DNA from: Syntrophaceae bacterium UBA5619
GTDB lineage: Bacteria > Desulfobacterota > Syntrophia > Syntrophales > UBA5619
NCBI GenBank assembly: GCA_002424545.1
Contig: DIKL01000103.1
Coordinates: forward strand, 1-26,596
Direction of reading: 5' to 3'
Length of the DNA: 26,596 nt
Shown: piece after piece, positions 8,763-15,735 of the stretch
Numbering within the stretch: the stretch's first letter is position 1
How the letters are laid out: each line of letters begins with the position of its first letter
The notes under the pieces: generated by a model
Databases searched by the model: none
Seen by the model: the letters and a program-made list of their open reading frames with translations, nothing else
What the model was told of the DNA's origin: nothing
Program-made: the position numbers and the translations under genes

Positions 8763-8897
8763 TCATGCAGCTGCATCGGGCGGTCCGTCGAACACCGACA
8801 CCAGAACCCCCTGGAAACTGTCGGCATCGCCTTCCTCTTCCCGATGCAATCGTTCGGAAACCGTTATCCCGCCGTCACCGGCGAGCCACCATTGCAT
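8763..8897 (-). CDS. Possible small protein of 44 aa upstream of panB
   Basis: A short minus-strand ORF starting at ATG 8897 with GAAAGGGG about five bases upstream. It encodes a 44-residue acidic peptide that opens MQWWLAGDGG and ends FDGPPDAAA, with no membrane segment. Its codons look like those of neighbouring genes, with many G/C third positions. It would be the first reading frame after the leftward promoter and ends 57 bases before panB. I recognise no family. It could be a leader peptide, a small regulatory protein, or chance. Confidence 0.3.
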   Translation of the reverse strand: MQWWLAGDGGITVSERLHREEEGDADSFQGVLVSVFDGPPDAAA

Positions 8898-8955
8898 AGA
8901 ATCCCCTTTCTGTAAAGAGCGGGATTTGTGTTTCGTCGGTCCCGCGTCGTCATCG

Positions 8956-8984
8956 TTGACACCGATTCTCATTTGGCCTATAGT
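8956..8984 (+). promoter_or_regulatory. Near-consensus sigma70-type promoter for the six-gene SDR/dehydratase operon
   Basis: A perfect -35 TTGACA (8956-8961), a 17-base spacer, and a -10 TATAGT (8979-8984). Transcription would start near 8991, leaving a leader of about 140 bases before the ATG at 9130. Hexamers and spacing are seen directly; activity is inferred. Confidence 0.75.
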
Positions 8985-9004
8985 TCGCCATCATCATTTT
9001 TCAA
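8977..9004 (-). promoter_or_regulatory. Candidate leftward promoter overlapping the rightward one
   Basis: On the minus strand, TTGAAA (9004-8999), a 16-base spacer and TATAGG (8982-8977). Its -10 lies on the same base pairs as the rightward -10, so the two polymerases could not bind together. It would read toward the small ORF and panB. The match is weaker than that of the rightward promoter. Confidence 0.45.
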
Positions 9005-9129
9005 CAGACCATCTCCGGCGGATTTCGATCACCCGGTTTCCCCGTAGCGGCGGGCGTATATCCGATCGCGGTTTTTCGCAACGACATCGGAGAGAGGACG
9101 CAATCAGGACGGATCACGGGAGGAAAGCG

Positions 9130-9894
9130 ATGAGCGGCATGTCGTATGGACTGGAAGAGAAGGTGGTCGTCGTCACGGGGGGGAGCCGGGGGATCGGTCT
9201 CGATCTGGCCCGGAATTTCCTCGCGGACGGGGCCAGGGTCGTCATCTGCGGCCGGAAGGAGGAGAACCTCAAGGCCGCCGAGGAGAAGTTGAACGGGGGC
9301 GACAGGCTCCTCGCCGTCGCCGCCCACATCGCCCGGGAGGGCGATGTGGAAAACCTCTTCGACCGTGCCGTCCGTCATTTCGGCGGCCTCGATGTTCTCG
9401 TCAACAACGTCGGAATGAACCTGCTGACGGCCTCCGTGACGGACACGGATCTGCCCGTCTGGAACAAGATCCTCGAGGGAAACTTGACCGGAACCTTTTT
9501 GTGTGCACGGAAGGCGGCTCGCATCATGCGGGAGAGGAAACAGGGTAAAATCATTAATATATCATCGATTGCCGGAACGAGGGCGGCGCCGGCGATGGGA
9601 ATTTACGGGATTGCCAAGGCCGGCGTCGAGATGCTCACGAAGGTACTGGCCGCCGAACTGGCCGCAAGCAACATCCAGGTCAATGCCGTCGCCCCGGGGA
9701 TGGTCCGCACCGATTTCAGCAAACCCTTCTGGTCGACCCCGGCGATCTGCGAACAGATCGTGAAGGCGATTCCGGTGGGTCGCATTGCCGAGACGGCCGA
9801 TCTGGTTCCGATCGTTCTGCTTCTCGCCTCCCGCCACACGGACTACATCACCGGGCAGACATTCATGGTCGACGGAGGGGCCTCGGCGATATGA
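9130..9894 (+). CDS. SDR-family NAD(P)-dependent oxidoreductase (first of three)
   Basis: 254 aa from the ATG at 9130, which follows GGGAGGAAAGCG. The open frame runs far upstream, but only this start has a ribosome site and gives the usual classical-SDR length. The cofactor motif TGGSRGIG is at 16-23 and NNVG replaces the common NNAG near 92-95. The catalytic set is Ser146, Tyr159 and Lys163 (Y-x3-K), and the C-terminus has the family's ITGQ..MVDGG. SDRs of this type oxidise or reduce hydroxyl/keto groups on small molecules, acyl-CoAs or acyl-ACPs. It is the first gene of the rightward operon, and its stop overlaps the activase start in an ATGA. The operon holds three SDRs, suggesting several alcohol/ketone steps. 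The substrate is not predictable. Confidence 0.92.
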   Translation: MSGMSYGLEEKVVVVTGGSRGIGLDLARNFLADGARVVICGRKEENLKAAEEKLNGGDRLLAVAAHIAREGDVENLFDRAVRHFGGLDVLVNNVGMNLLTASVTDTDLPVWNKILEGNLTGTFLCARKAARIMRERKQGKIINISSIAGTRAAPAMGIYGIAKAGVEMLTKVLAAELAASNIQVNAVAPGMVRTDFSKPFWSTPAICEQIVKAIPVGRIAETADLVPIVLLLASRHTDYITGQTFMVDGGASAI

Positions 9895-10661
9895 GCCTGA
9901 CGGCCGGAATCGATATCGGTTCCATCACCGCAAAGGCCGCCGTCCTGAGGAACGACGAACTCCTGGGAACACACCTGATCTTCACCGGCTACAACGCCGA
10001 GGTTGCCGGCCGTCGGGTTTTCGAGGAGCTGATTGCGAAGCTGGGCCTCGCCTCTGCGGAGATCGGCCGGATTGTCGCCACGGGATACGGCCGGAAGAGC
10101 GCCTCCTTCGCCGATCGAGCCGTCACCGAGATCATGTGTCATGCCGCCGGGGCGCGCTTTCTCGATCCATCCGTCCGGTCGTTAATCGACATCGGCGGGC
10201 AGGACAGCAAGGCCGTCGTCATGGATGACGGGGGCCGGGTCATCAACTTCACGATGAACGACAAATGTGCCGCCGGGACAGGGCGTTTTCTCGAGGTGAT
10301 GGCGCGCGCATTGGAGGCGGACCTGGATGAATTCGGGGCGTTTTCCCTCCGGGCGGAGCAGCCGGCGAAGATCAGCAGCCTCTGCACGGTCTTCGCCGAG
10401 TCGGAGGTGATCTCGCTGATCGCGAAGGGGGAGACGCGGGAGAACATCATCGCCGGGATCCACGAAGCGATCGCTTCCCGGGTCTCGGCGATGGCAAACC
10501 GGATCGGCCTGATCGCACCCGTTCTGATGACGGGCGGGGTGGCCCAAAACATCGGTGTCGTCCGGGCGCTGGAAAAGGTGATTGGAATGCCGGTCGTTGT
10601 CTCGCCCCAGGCCCAGGTTGCCGGCGCGATCGGCGCGGCCTGCATCGCGCGGGAAAAATGA
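9891..10661 (+). CDS. CompA/HgdC-type activator ATPase of 2-hydroxyacyl-CoA dehydratase or benzoyl-CoA reductase systems
   Basis: 256 aa of the BcrAD/BadFG (ASKHA fold) family. These homodimeric [4Fe-4S] proteins use ATP to push one electron at very low potential into a partner dehydratase or reductase. Nucleotide-binding signatures are visible: GIDIGSITAKAAVL at the N-terminus, DIGGQDSKAVV near 100, and MTGGVAQN near 212. The two cluster cysteines are in DKCAAGTGRFLE (Cys126) and SSLCTVFAESEVISL (Cys165), matching Cys127 and Cys166 of Acidaminococcus fermentans HgdC in position. The start overlaps the preceding SDR stop by 4 nt. No HgdA/HgdB-type dehydratase subunits are in the window. The partner is either encoded elsewhere or is the flavin/[4Fe-4S] dehydratase at 13284, which would be unprecedented as far as I know. 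Confidence 0.92.
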   Translation: MSLTAGIDIGSITAKAAVLRNDELLGTHLIFTGYNAEVAGRRVFEELIAKLGLASAEIGRIVATGYGRKSASFADRAVTEIMCHAAGARFLDPSVRSLIDIGGQDSKAVVMDDGGRVINFTMNDKCAAGTGRFLEVMARALEADLDEFGAFSLRAEQPAKISSLCTVFAESEVISLIAKGETRENIIAGIHEAIASRVSAMANRIGLIAPVLMTGGVAQNIGVVRALEKVIGMPVVVSPQAQVAGAIGAACIAREK

Positions 10662-10669
10662 GGTGAACG

Positions 10670-11506
10670 ATGTATGAGGATTTGAAGGGAAAGACGGCGC
10701 TGGTCACCGGAGCGGGAAAGAAGACCGGCATCGGGTATGCCATCGCGGAGAGACTATGCGCCTGCGGTTGCGATGTCGTGATCGTCGATCTCGGCCGTTC
10801 ACCGGAACGGGCGGGTCCCGTCCGGACCGGGAGCCGGGAGGAGATGGAGACGATCGCCGCCGATCTGGGAAAGCGGTTCGGCGTAAACGCGTCCGCGGCG
10901 GAGGCGGACGTAACCGATTCCTCCTCGATCGCCGCCCTGGCGGAAATGCTGCGGGCGCGGTGCGGCCATGTGCACATTCTGATCAACAATGCCGGCGCCT
11001 CGTTCGGCGTCCCCGCCGACATCCTTTCGTACGACGAGGCGGCATGGATCCGAACGGTGGATGTGAATCTCTTTTCCGTTTTTCGGGTCAGCCGCGCCGT
11101 CCTGCCGCTGATGTTCGGCCAACCCGGCGCCATCGTCAACACGGCCTCCCGGGCCGGGAAGGTGCCGCCGCTGTTCAACAGCGCCTATGCCGCGGCGAAA
11201 GCCGGTGTGATCATGCTGACCAAGACGATGGCCAAGGAGCTTGCCGGCCGCGACATCCGGGTGAATGCGATCTGTCCGGGACAGATCCGGACCGACTTGG
11301 AGCAGTGGCGCTTCGGGCTTGAAGCCTCCTTTTTTGCCAGCACGATCGAAGAACGCGAGCGGGAGATGTGCCAGACAATTCCCCAGGGCCGGATCGGTCT
11401 TCCGGAGGACGCGGGAATGTTGGTCGCGTTCCTCGCATCGGAGCAGGCCCGTTATATTACCGGGCAGGCGATCAACCTCGACGGCGGCCAGTGCATGGAG
11501 TTGTAA
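10670..11506 (+). CDS. SDR-family oxidoreductase (second of three), with extended glycine motif
   Basis: 278 aa from ATG 10670, preceded by GAGGTGAACG. The Rossmann motif is TGAGKKTGIG (13-22), two residues longer than the classical TGxxxGIG, as in enoyl-ACP-reductase-like and some hydroxyacyl SDRs. NNAG lies near 106-109 and the catalytic positions are Ser160, Tyr173 and Lys177. An insertion of about 20 residues around 43-62 after the second beta strand, rich in Arg/Gly/Ser, makes it longer than its two SDR neighbours. The end has YITGQAINLDGGQ. It lies eight bases after the activase gene and 18 bases before the ThDP enzyme gene. It is an oxidoreductase of unknown substrate, sufficiently unlike the other two that it probably catalyses a separate step. 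Confidence 0.9.
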   Translation: MYEDLKGKTALVTGAGKKTGIGYAIAERLCACGCDVVIVDLGRSPERAGPVRTGSREEMETIAADLGKRFGVNASAAEADVTDSSSIAALAEMLRARCGHVHILINNAGASFGVPADILSYDEAAWIRTVDVNLFSVFRVSRAVLPLMFGQPGAIVNTASRAGKVPPLFNSAYAAAKAGVIMLTKTMAKELAGRDIRVNAICPGQIRTDLEQWRFGLEASFFASTIEEREREMCQTIPQGRIGLPEDAGMLVAFLASEQARYITGQAINLDGGQCMEL

Positions 11507-11524
11507 ATCATTCAGGAGGAACAC

Positions 11525-13219
11525 ATGGAGAAGGTGATCGGCGGCAAATTGGTCGCGGAGACGCTCATCGAGCGGGGAGTTGAATATCTTTTTTCACTGA
11601 GCGGCGGGCACATCACGCCGATTTATCAGTATCTGGAAGGATCGGCGGTCACGATCTTCGATACCCGGCATGAACAGGCCGCCGTCTTTATGGCCGAGGC
11701 CTGGGCGCGGATGACCCGGAAACCGGCCGTTGCAATGGTCACCGCCGGTCCCGGGTTTACCAACGCGTTGTCGGGGATCGCCAATGCCCGGCTCTCCAAC
11801 GCGCCGCTGATCCTGATTGCAGGTTGCGTCGGTCTGGAAAGCACCGAAAAACTGGACCTCCAGGACATGACGCAACTGCCGGTCATCGCGCCGATGGTCA
11901 AAAAAGCCTGGGTCTGTCCGCTGGCGGAGCGGATTCCGGAATTCATCGATCTGGCGTTCCGGACCGCGGCGGCCGGCCGGCCGGGACCGGTTTACCTCGA
12001 ACTTCCCTGCGACGTTCTCAACGCAGCCGTCGATCCGGAGAAGGTAAAGCGGATGCGCAGCCACGTGGACTCCCGGCCGATGGACCCTGACGGCGCCAAA
12101 AAGATCCTGGAGATGCTCCGGAAGGCACAGTCCCCGGTGATCATCGCCGGCAGCGGCGTCTGGTACGCCGATGCGGGGGAGGCGCTCCGTGAATTCGCGG
12201 AACGGACGGGCATTCCCGTTTTTACAGGCAATTCCGGTCGGGGAACGCTTTCCGACACCCACCCCCTCTGCTTCGAGTCTTCGCTGGCGATTCGTCCCGG
12301 TGCTGCCTTTTCTGCGCTGGCAACCGCCGACCTGGTTCTCTTTCTCGGAAGCCGGATCAGCCTCTTCTACCTCTTCGGCGACATCTTCCGGAAGGACGCA
12401 ACATTCATCCAGGCCGATATCGAGGCGGAGGAGATCGGTCGAAACCGCTCCGTGGATCTGGGGATCGTCGGCGATGTCCGGGCGCTTCTGACCGAACTGA
12501 ACCGCCTGGTCGAGGAGCAGCGGAGCGGGGAGGCTTTTCGGACCGGTTTTCAGGGCTGGCTGGAGACGCTCCGCAAGGCCGATGCCGATGGAAAGGCTGG
12601 AACACAGCCGCTTTGGACAAGCGAAACGGTGCCGATCCACCCGCTCCGCCTCGCCCGTGAGATCGATACATTCATGGATCGGGAGGAGGACATCGTCATT
12701 GCCGACGGCGGCGATACCCAGGTCTGGATGGGAATGACGCGGACGGTCCGGGCCGGCGGGCGGTATCTCGACTCCGGTCTCTATGGCTGCCTTGCCGTCG
12801 GAATTCCCTACGCCAACGCGGCAAAGCTCCGCCATCCGGAGAGCCGCGTCCTTCTGGTCATCGGTGACGGCTCCGTCGGTTTCAATTTCATGGAGTTCCA
12901 CACGGCGATCCGCAAGGGGCTGCCGATTGTGGTCGTCATCGCCAACGATGAGAGCTGGGGAATGATCGCCCACAGCCAGACCCTCCGGATGGGCCATTGC
13001 ATCGCCGACGGCACCTGTCTGGGCCGGGTGGAATACCAGCGTCTGGTGGAAGACCTGGGGGGCTTCGGCATCGCGGTCGAACGGCCGGAAGAGATCCGGC
13101 CGGCGCTGCAGGCGGCCTTCGCCTCGGGGAAGACCGCCTGCATCAACGTCGCGGTCGATCCCTCGGTCATCAGCCCGGGGAGCGTCATGCTGGCGAATCT
13201 CGGAAGCTACCGGAAATAG
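11525..13219 (+). CDS. Thiamine diphosphate-dependent enzyme of the acetolactate synthase / 2-hydroxyacyl-CoA lyase superfamily
   Basis: 564 aa with the three-domain layout of the family. The N-terminal PYR domain has the catalytic Glu50 in RHEQAA and GPGFTNALSGIANA; a central domain spans about 190-350; the C-terminal PP domain has the ThDP/Mg motif starting GDGSVGFN (447) and ending 27 residues later in AND (474-475) instead of the usual NN. These enzymes split or join C-C bonds next to a carbonyl: acetolactate synthase, oxalyl-CoA decarboxylase, 2-hydroxyacyl-CoA lyase, benzoylformate decarboxylase. Lack of an adjacent ilvN-type regulatory subunit and the operon partners argue against amino-acid synthesis. 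The neighbouring CoA-type dehydratase makes a hydroxyacyl-CoA lyase or 2-oxoacid decarboxylase plausible, but this is inference. A strong AGGAGG precedes the ATG. Confidence 0.88.
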   Translation: MEKVIGGKLVAETLIERGVEYLFSLSGGHITPIYQYLEGSAVTIFDTRHEQAAVFMAEAWARMTRKPAVAMVTAGPGFTNALSGIANARLSNAPLILIAGCVGLESTEKLDLQDMTQLPVIAPMVKKAWVCPLAERIPEFIDLAFRTAAAGRPGPVYLELPCDVLNAAVDPEKVKRMRSHVDSRPMDPDGAKKILEMLRKAQSPVIIAGSGVWYADAGEALREFAERTGIPVFTGNSGRGTLSDTHPLCFESSLAIRPGAAFSALATADLVLFLGSRISLFYLFGDIFRKDATFIQADIEAEEIGRNRSVDLGIVGDVRALLTELNRLVEEQRSGEAFRTGFQGWLETLRKADADGKAGTQPLWTSETVPIHPLRLAREIDTFMDREEDIVIADGGDTQVWMGMTRTVRAGGRYLDSGLYGCLAVGIPYANAAKLRHPESRVLLVIGDGSVGFNFMEFHTAIRKGLPIVVVIANDESWGMIAHSQTLRMGHCIADGTCLGRVEYQRLVEDLGGFGIAVERPEEIRPALQAAFASGKTACINVAVDPSVISPGSVMLANLGSYRK

Positions 13220-13283
13220 AGGCAATCCCGCCCTGTTTGCACAGGATCGTCAACTCAAACGACACTGAGAAGGGAGCAACGCC

Positions 13284-14792
13284 ATGAGAACAAAACAGGA
13301 CTACATCCAGGACCTCTCCAAAATGAAACGGAACTTGTACTACGACGGCCGCTTGATCGACCGAACCGACGAGCTTCAGACGGACTGCCTCAATACCATC
13401 GGGCTCACCTATGATGAAGCGGCCAAACCGGAAAACCAGGATCTGTGCACGGCGATTTCTCACCTGACGGGCGAGCGCATCAACCGTTTCAACCATATCC
13501 ATCAGAACAAGGAAGACCTGCATCGGAAACAGGACATGACCCGGATGCTCTGCCGCAAGGTGGGAGGCTGCATCCAGCGCTGCATGGGAATCGACGCGGC
13601 AAACGCCATTTACAACGTTTCCTACGAGGCGGACAAGGTCAATCCCGGGGCCACCTGTTACCACGAAAATTTCAAGAAGTGGCTGACCCGTTTCCAGAAA
13701 GAGGATCTGGTCGGCTGCTGCGCTCAGACGGACGTGAAGGGGGACCGGATGCTCCGACCCGCCGACCAGCCGAACCCCGGCGCGTATGTGCGAATCAAGG
13801 AGCGGCTGAAAGACGGAATTGTCGTCGAGGGATGCAAACTGCATATTTCAGAGGCCTCGGTGGCGGACGAGATCCTGGTGCTGCCCACCCGGGCGCTGCG
13901 CAGCGAAGACAAGGATTACGCCGTGGCATTCGCGGTTCCGGGAGACTGGGACGGATTGAAGCAGGTCGTCACGGTCCACAACCTGAGGCCGAGAAATCAT
14001 TTCAAGCGCGGATTCGTGCCGGGGGCCACCGACTCCTACCTGATTTTTGATCATTGTTTCATCCCCTGGGAGAGGGTCTTTCTGGCCGGCGAACATCTGC
14101 ACGGCGGCATATTGGCCCTGCTGTTCGCGCTGTTTCACCGCCATTCCTATTCGGGCTGCAAACCGGCGATCGGCGACATCATCCTGGGGACGGCCGCCCT
14201 GGCCGCTGAAGTGAACAACATCCACAAGGAATCCCATGTTCGCGAAAAATTGGCGGAAATCATTATGACCGCCGAGCTGGGGTACGCGGCCGGATATACC
14301 GCATCCGATCTGGGAAAGCCGGAGGTCTATATCCCGGGCCTGGGTTTCGTGCCGTTCGGTCCCGGCTCCTACATTCCGCATTCGATCTACTGCAACGTCG
14401 GCCGCTGCCTGTCGGGCGAGGCGGTCTGGCGAGAGGCGGAGATCCTCTGCGATATTGCCGGCGGCGTTGTGGCGACGTTCCCCCACGAGAACGATTTCAA
14501 GAACCCGGAGACCGCGGAGGCGCTGCTGAAATACACCAAGCGGAATCCGAAGATGTCCGTCGAGGACCAGGCCCAGTTCTGGAGATTTCTGGGCGACGCG
14601 CTCTGCTCGGCAACCGGCGGCATTGTGAATGTCGGCAATTACCACGGCGGCGGGTCACCGATCATGGAGCAGATCGCGATCACGACCCAGTACGATATCG
14701 AATCCCGTAAAAAATTGGTCAAACACCTCGCCGGCATGAGCGGCGGGGATCCGGACGTGTTCAGTAAAAATAGCACCCAAAAAACGACGTGA
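13284..14792 (+). CDS. 4-hydroxybutyryl-CoA dehydratase / HpaB-family flavin-[4Fe-4S] dehydratase
   Basis: 502 aa, the usual length of the family. 4-Hydroxybutyryl-CoA dehydratase (AbfD) removes water from an unactivated beta C-H by a ketyl-radical mechanism using FAD and a [4Fe-4S] cluster. Its four cluster ligands in Clostridium aminobutyricum are Cys99, Cys103, His292 and Cys299. Here the same pattern is present: CIQRC gives Cys96 and Cys100, and FHRHSYSGCK gives His285 and Cys292, followed by Lys293. This separates it from cluster-free aromatic hydroxylases of the same fold. Other family features are ISHLTGERINRFNHIHQ and GCCAQTDVKGDR. GGGAG lies seven bases before the ATG. It sits in the operon between the ThDP enzyme and the third SDR. 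The family also has vinylacetyl-CoA isomerase activity. The exact substrate may differ from 4-hydroxybutyryl-CoA. Confidence 0.9.
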   Translation: MRTKQDYIQDLSKMKRNLYYDGRLIDRTDELQTDCLNTIGLTYDEAAKPENQDLCTAISHLTGERINRFNHIHQNKEDLHRKQDMTRMLCRKVGGCIQRCMGIDAANAIYNVSYEADKVNPGATCYHENFKKWLTRFQKEDLVGCCAQTDVKGDRMLRPADQPNPGAYVRIKERLKDGIVVEGCKLHISEASVADEILVLPTRALRSEDKDYAVAFAVPGDWDGLKQVVTVHNLRPRNHFKRGFVPGATDSYLIFDHCFIPWERVFLAGEHLHGGILALLFALFHRHSYSGCKPAIGDIILGTAALAAEVNNIHKESHVREKLAEIIMTAELGYAAGYTASDLGKPEVYIPGLGFVPFGPGSYIPHSIYCNVGRCLSGEAVWREAEILCDIAGGVVATFPHENDFKNPETAEALLKYTKRNPKMSVEDQAQFWRFLGDALCSATGGIVNVGNYHGGGSPIMEQIAITTQYDIESRKKLVKHLAGMSGGDPDVFSKNSTQKTT

Positions 14793-14834
14793 ACAACCTG
14801 CGGGAAACGGCATAATGGCAACAGGAGGAGGACG

Positions 14835-15593
14835 ATGGATCTTTTTGATCTGCATGGGAAAACAGCCCTGGTCACCGGTGCAAGCCGCGGGATCGGTGAG
14901 GCGATCGCGAAGACACTGGCGGCCCACGGCGCCAAAGTGATCCTGACCAGCCGAAAATTGGAGGGCCTCCGGCGCGTCGAGGGAGAGATCGTAAGGTCGG
15001 GGGGAGAGGCGGAATCCATCGTCTGCCATACAGGCGAAATGGAGCAAATTCAAGCCCTGTTCCGGGAGATCACGGGCCGTTATCCCCGTTTGGATATCCT
15101 GGTCAACAACGCCGGGACAAACCCTTTTTTCGGCGACGTACTGAACGCCGACGAGAAGGCATGGGACAAGACCTTCGACGTGAACCTGAAGGGCTATTTC
15201 TTCATGAGCCAGCACGCGGCAAGATGGATGCAAAAATCAGGGGGTGGCGCCATTGTGAACGTCGCCTCGGTGAACGGCGTCCGGCCGGCGCCCACCCAAG
15301 GGATCTACTCGATCACCAAGGCGGGGATCATCTCGATGACGAAGTCCTTTGCCAAGGAGCTCGCGCCCGATCATATCCGCGTGAACGCCCTGCTGCCGGG
15401 GCTGACGGACACCAAATTCACCGCGGCGCTGACGCAGAACCCGGATATCCTGAAGATGATCCTGCCGATGATCCCGATGGGAAGACTGGCAAGGCCGGAG
15501 GAGATGGCCGGCGCGGTCCTCTATCTCGTTTCCGACGCCGCCTCCTACACGACGGGAATCTGCCTGACGGTGGACGGCGGCATGCTGGCGTAG
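14835..15593 (+). CDS. SDR-family oxidoreductase (third of three)
   Basis: 252 aa from ATG 14835, preceded by AGGAGGAGGACG. A classical SDR: TGASRGIG (14-21), NNAG (91-94), Ser145, Tyr158 and Lys162 (Y-x3-K), and the C-terminal YTTGICLTVDGGM. It resembles 3-oxoacyl-ACP/CoA reductases and gluconate-type dehydrogenases in overall pattern, but specificity cannot be assigned. It is the last gene of the rightward operon, 42 bases after the dehydratase gene, and is followed by a hairpin shared with the convergent carboxyltransferase gene. Confidence 0.92.
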   Translation: MDLFDLHGKTALVTGASRGIGEAIAKTLAAHGAKVILTSRKLEGLRRVEGEIVRSGGEAESIVCHTGEMEQIQALFREITGRYPRLDILVNNAGTNPFFGDVLNADEKAWDKTFDVNLKGYFFMSQHAARWMQKSGGGAIVNVASVNGVRPAPTQGIYSITKAGIISMTKSFAKELAPDHIRVNALLPGLTDTKFTAALTQNPDILKMILPMIPMGRLARPEEMAGAVLYLVSDAASYTTGICLTVDGGMLA

Positions 15594-15661
15594 ATCGAAA
15601 GACGGCCGGGTTTGGAATATCGATAAAAAAGATATCCGGGATGGAAAGTGTTTCCATGAAA

Positions 15662-15690
15662 CAGGGGCGCACCCCTCGGGTGCACCCCTG
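15662..15690. terminator. Hairpin between convergent operons, probable bidirectional terminator
   Basis: The arms 15662-15674 and 15678-15690 pair over 13 positions with one C-A mismatch around a 3-nt loop (core GCACCC-CTC-GGGTGC). It lies between the convergent stops at 15593 and 15736. On the minus strand it is followed by TTTCAT and on the plus strand by TTGATG, so there is no long T-run. The stem is strong; termination is inferred from position. Confidence 0.7.
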
Positions 15691-15735
15691 TTGATGTCGC
15701 CGTGTTTGGCTTGCGGATGATTCAGCCCTGAAAAC

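Larger units (their letters stand above)
8706..9129. other. Divergent control region between the panB-larA-TRAP operon and the SDR/dehydratase operon
   Basis: This 424-bp stretch separates two operons read in opposite directions. It holds two promoter candidates whose -10 elements overlap near 8977-8984 and the 44-aa ORF on the left side. On the right is a leader of about 140 bases before the first SDR gene. The leader has a weak nested pairing (CCGAT/ATCGG around GCG/CGC) at about 9061-9090. No known riboswitch pattern was recognised. Confidence 0.7.

Noticed and set aside
11594..13225. 543-aa open frame on the minus strand opposite the ThDP enzyme gene
   Set aside because: Composition is rich in Arg, Asp and Gly with no recognisable domain; it mirrors a strongly supported gene and arises from GC-rich codons.
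13232..13245. CCTGT-TTGC-ACAGG stem between the ThDP and dehydratase genes
   Set aside because: Five pairs only; expected by chance at this composition.
15650..15662. GTTTC-CAT-GAAAC, resembling half of a parS-like palindrome
   Set aside because: It lacks the CACGTG core; a short inverted repeat beside the terminator.
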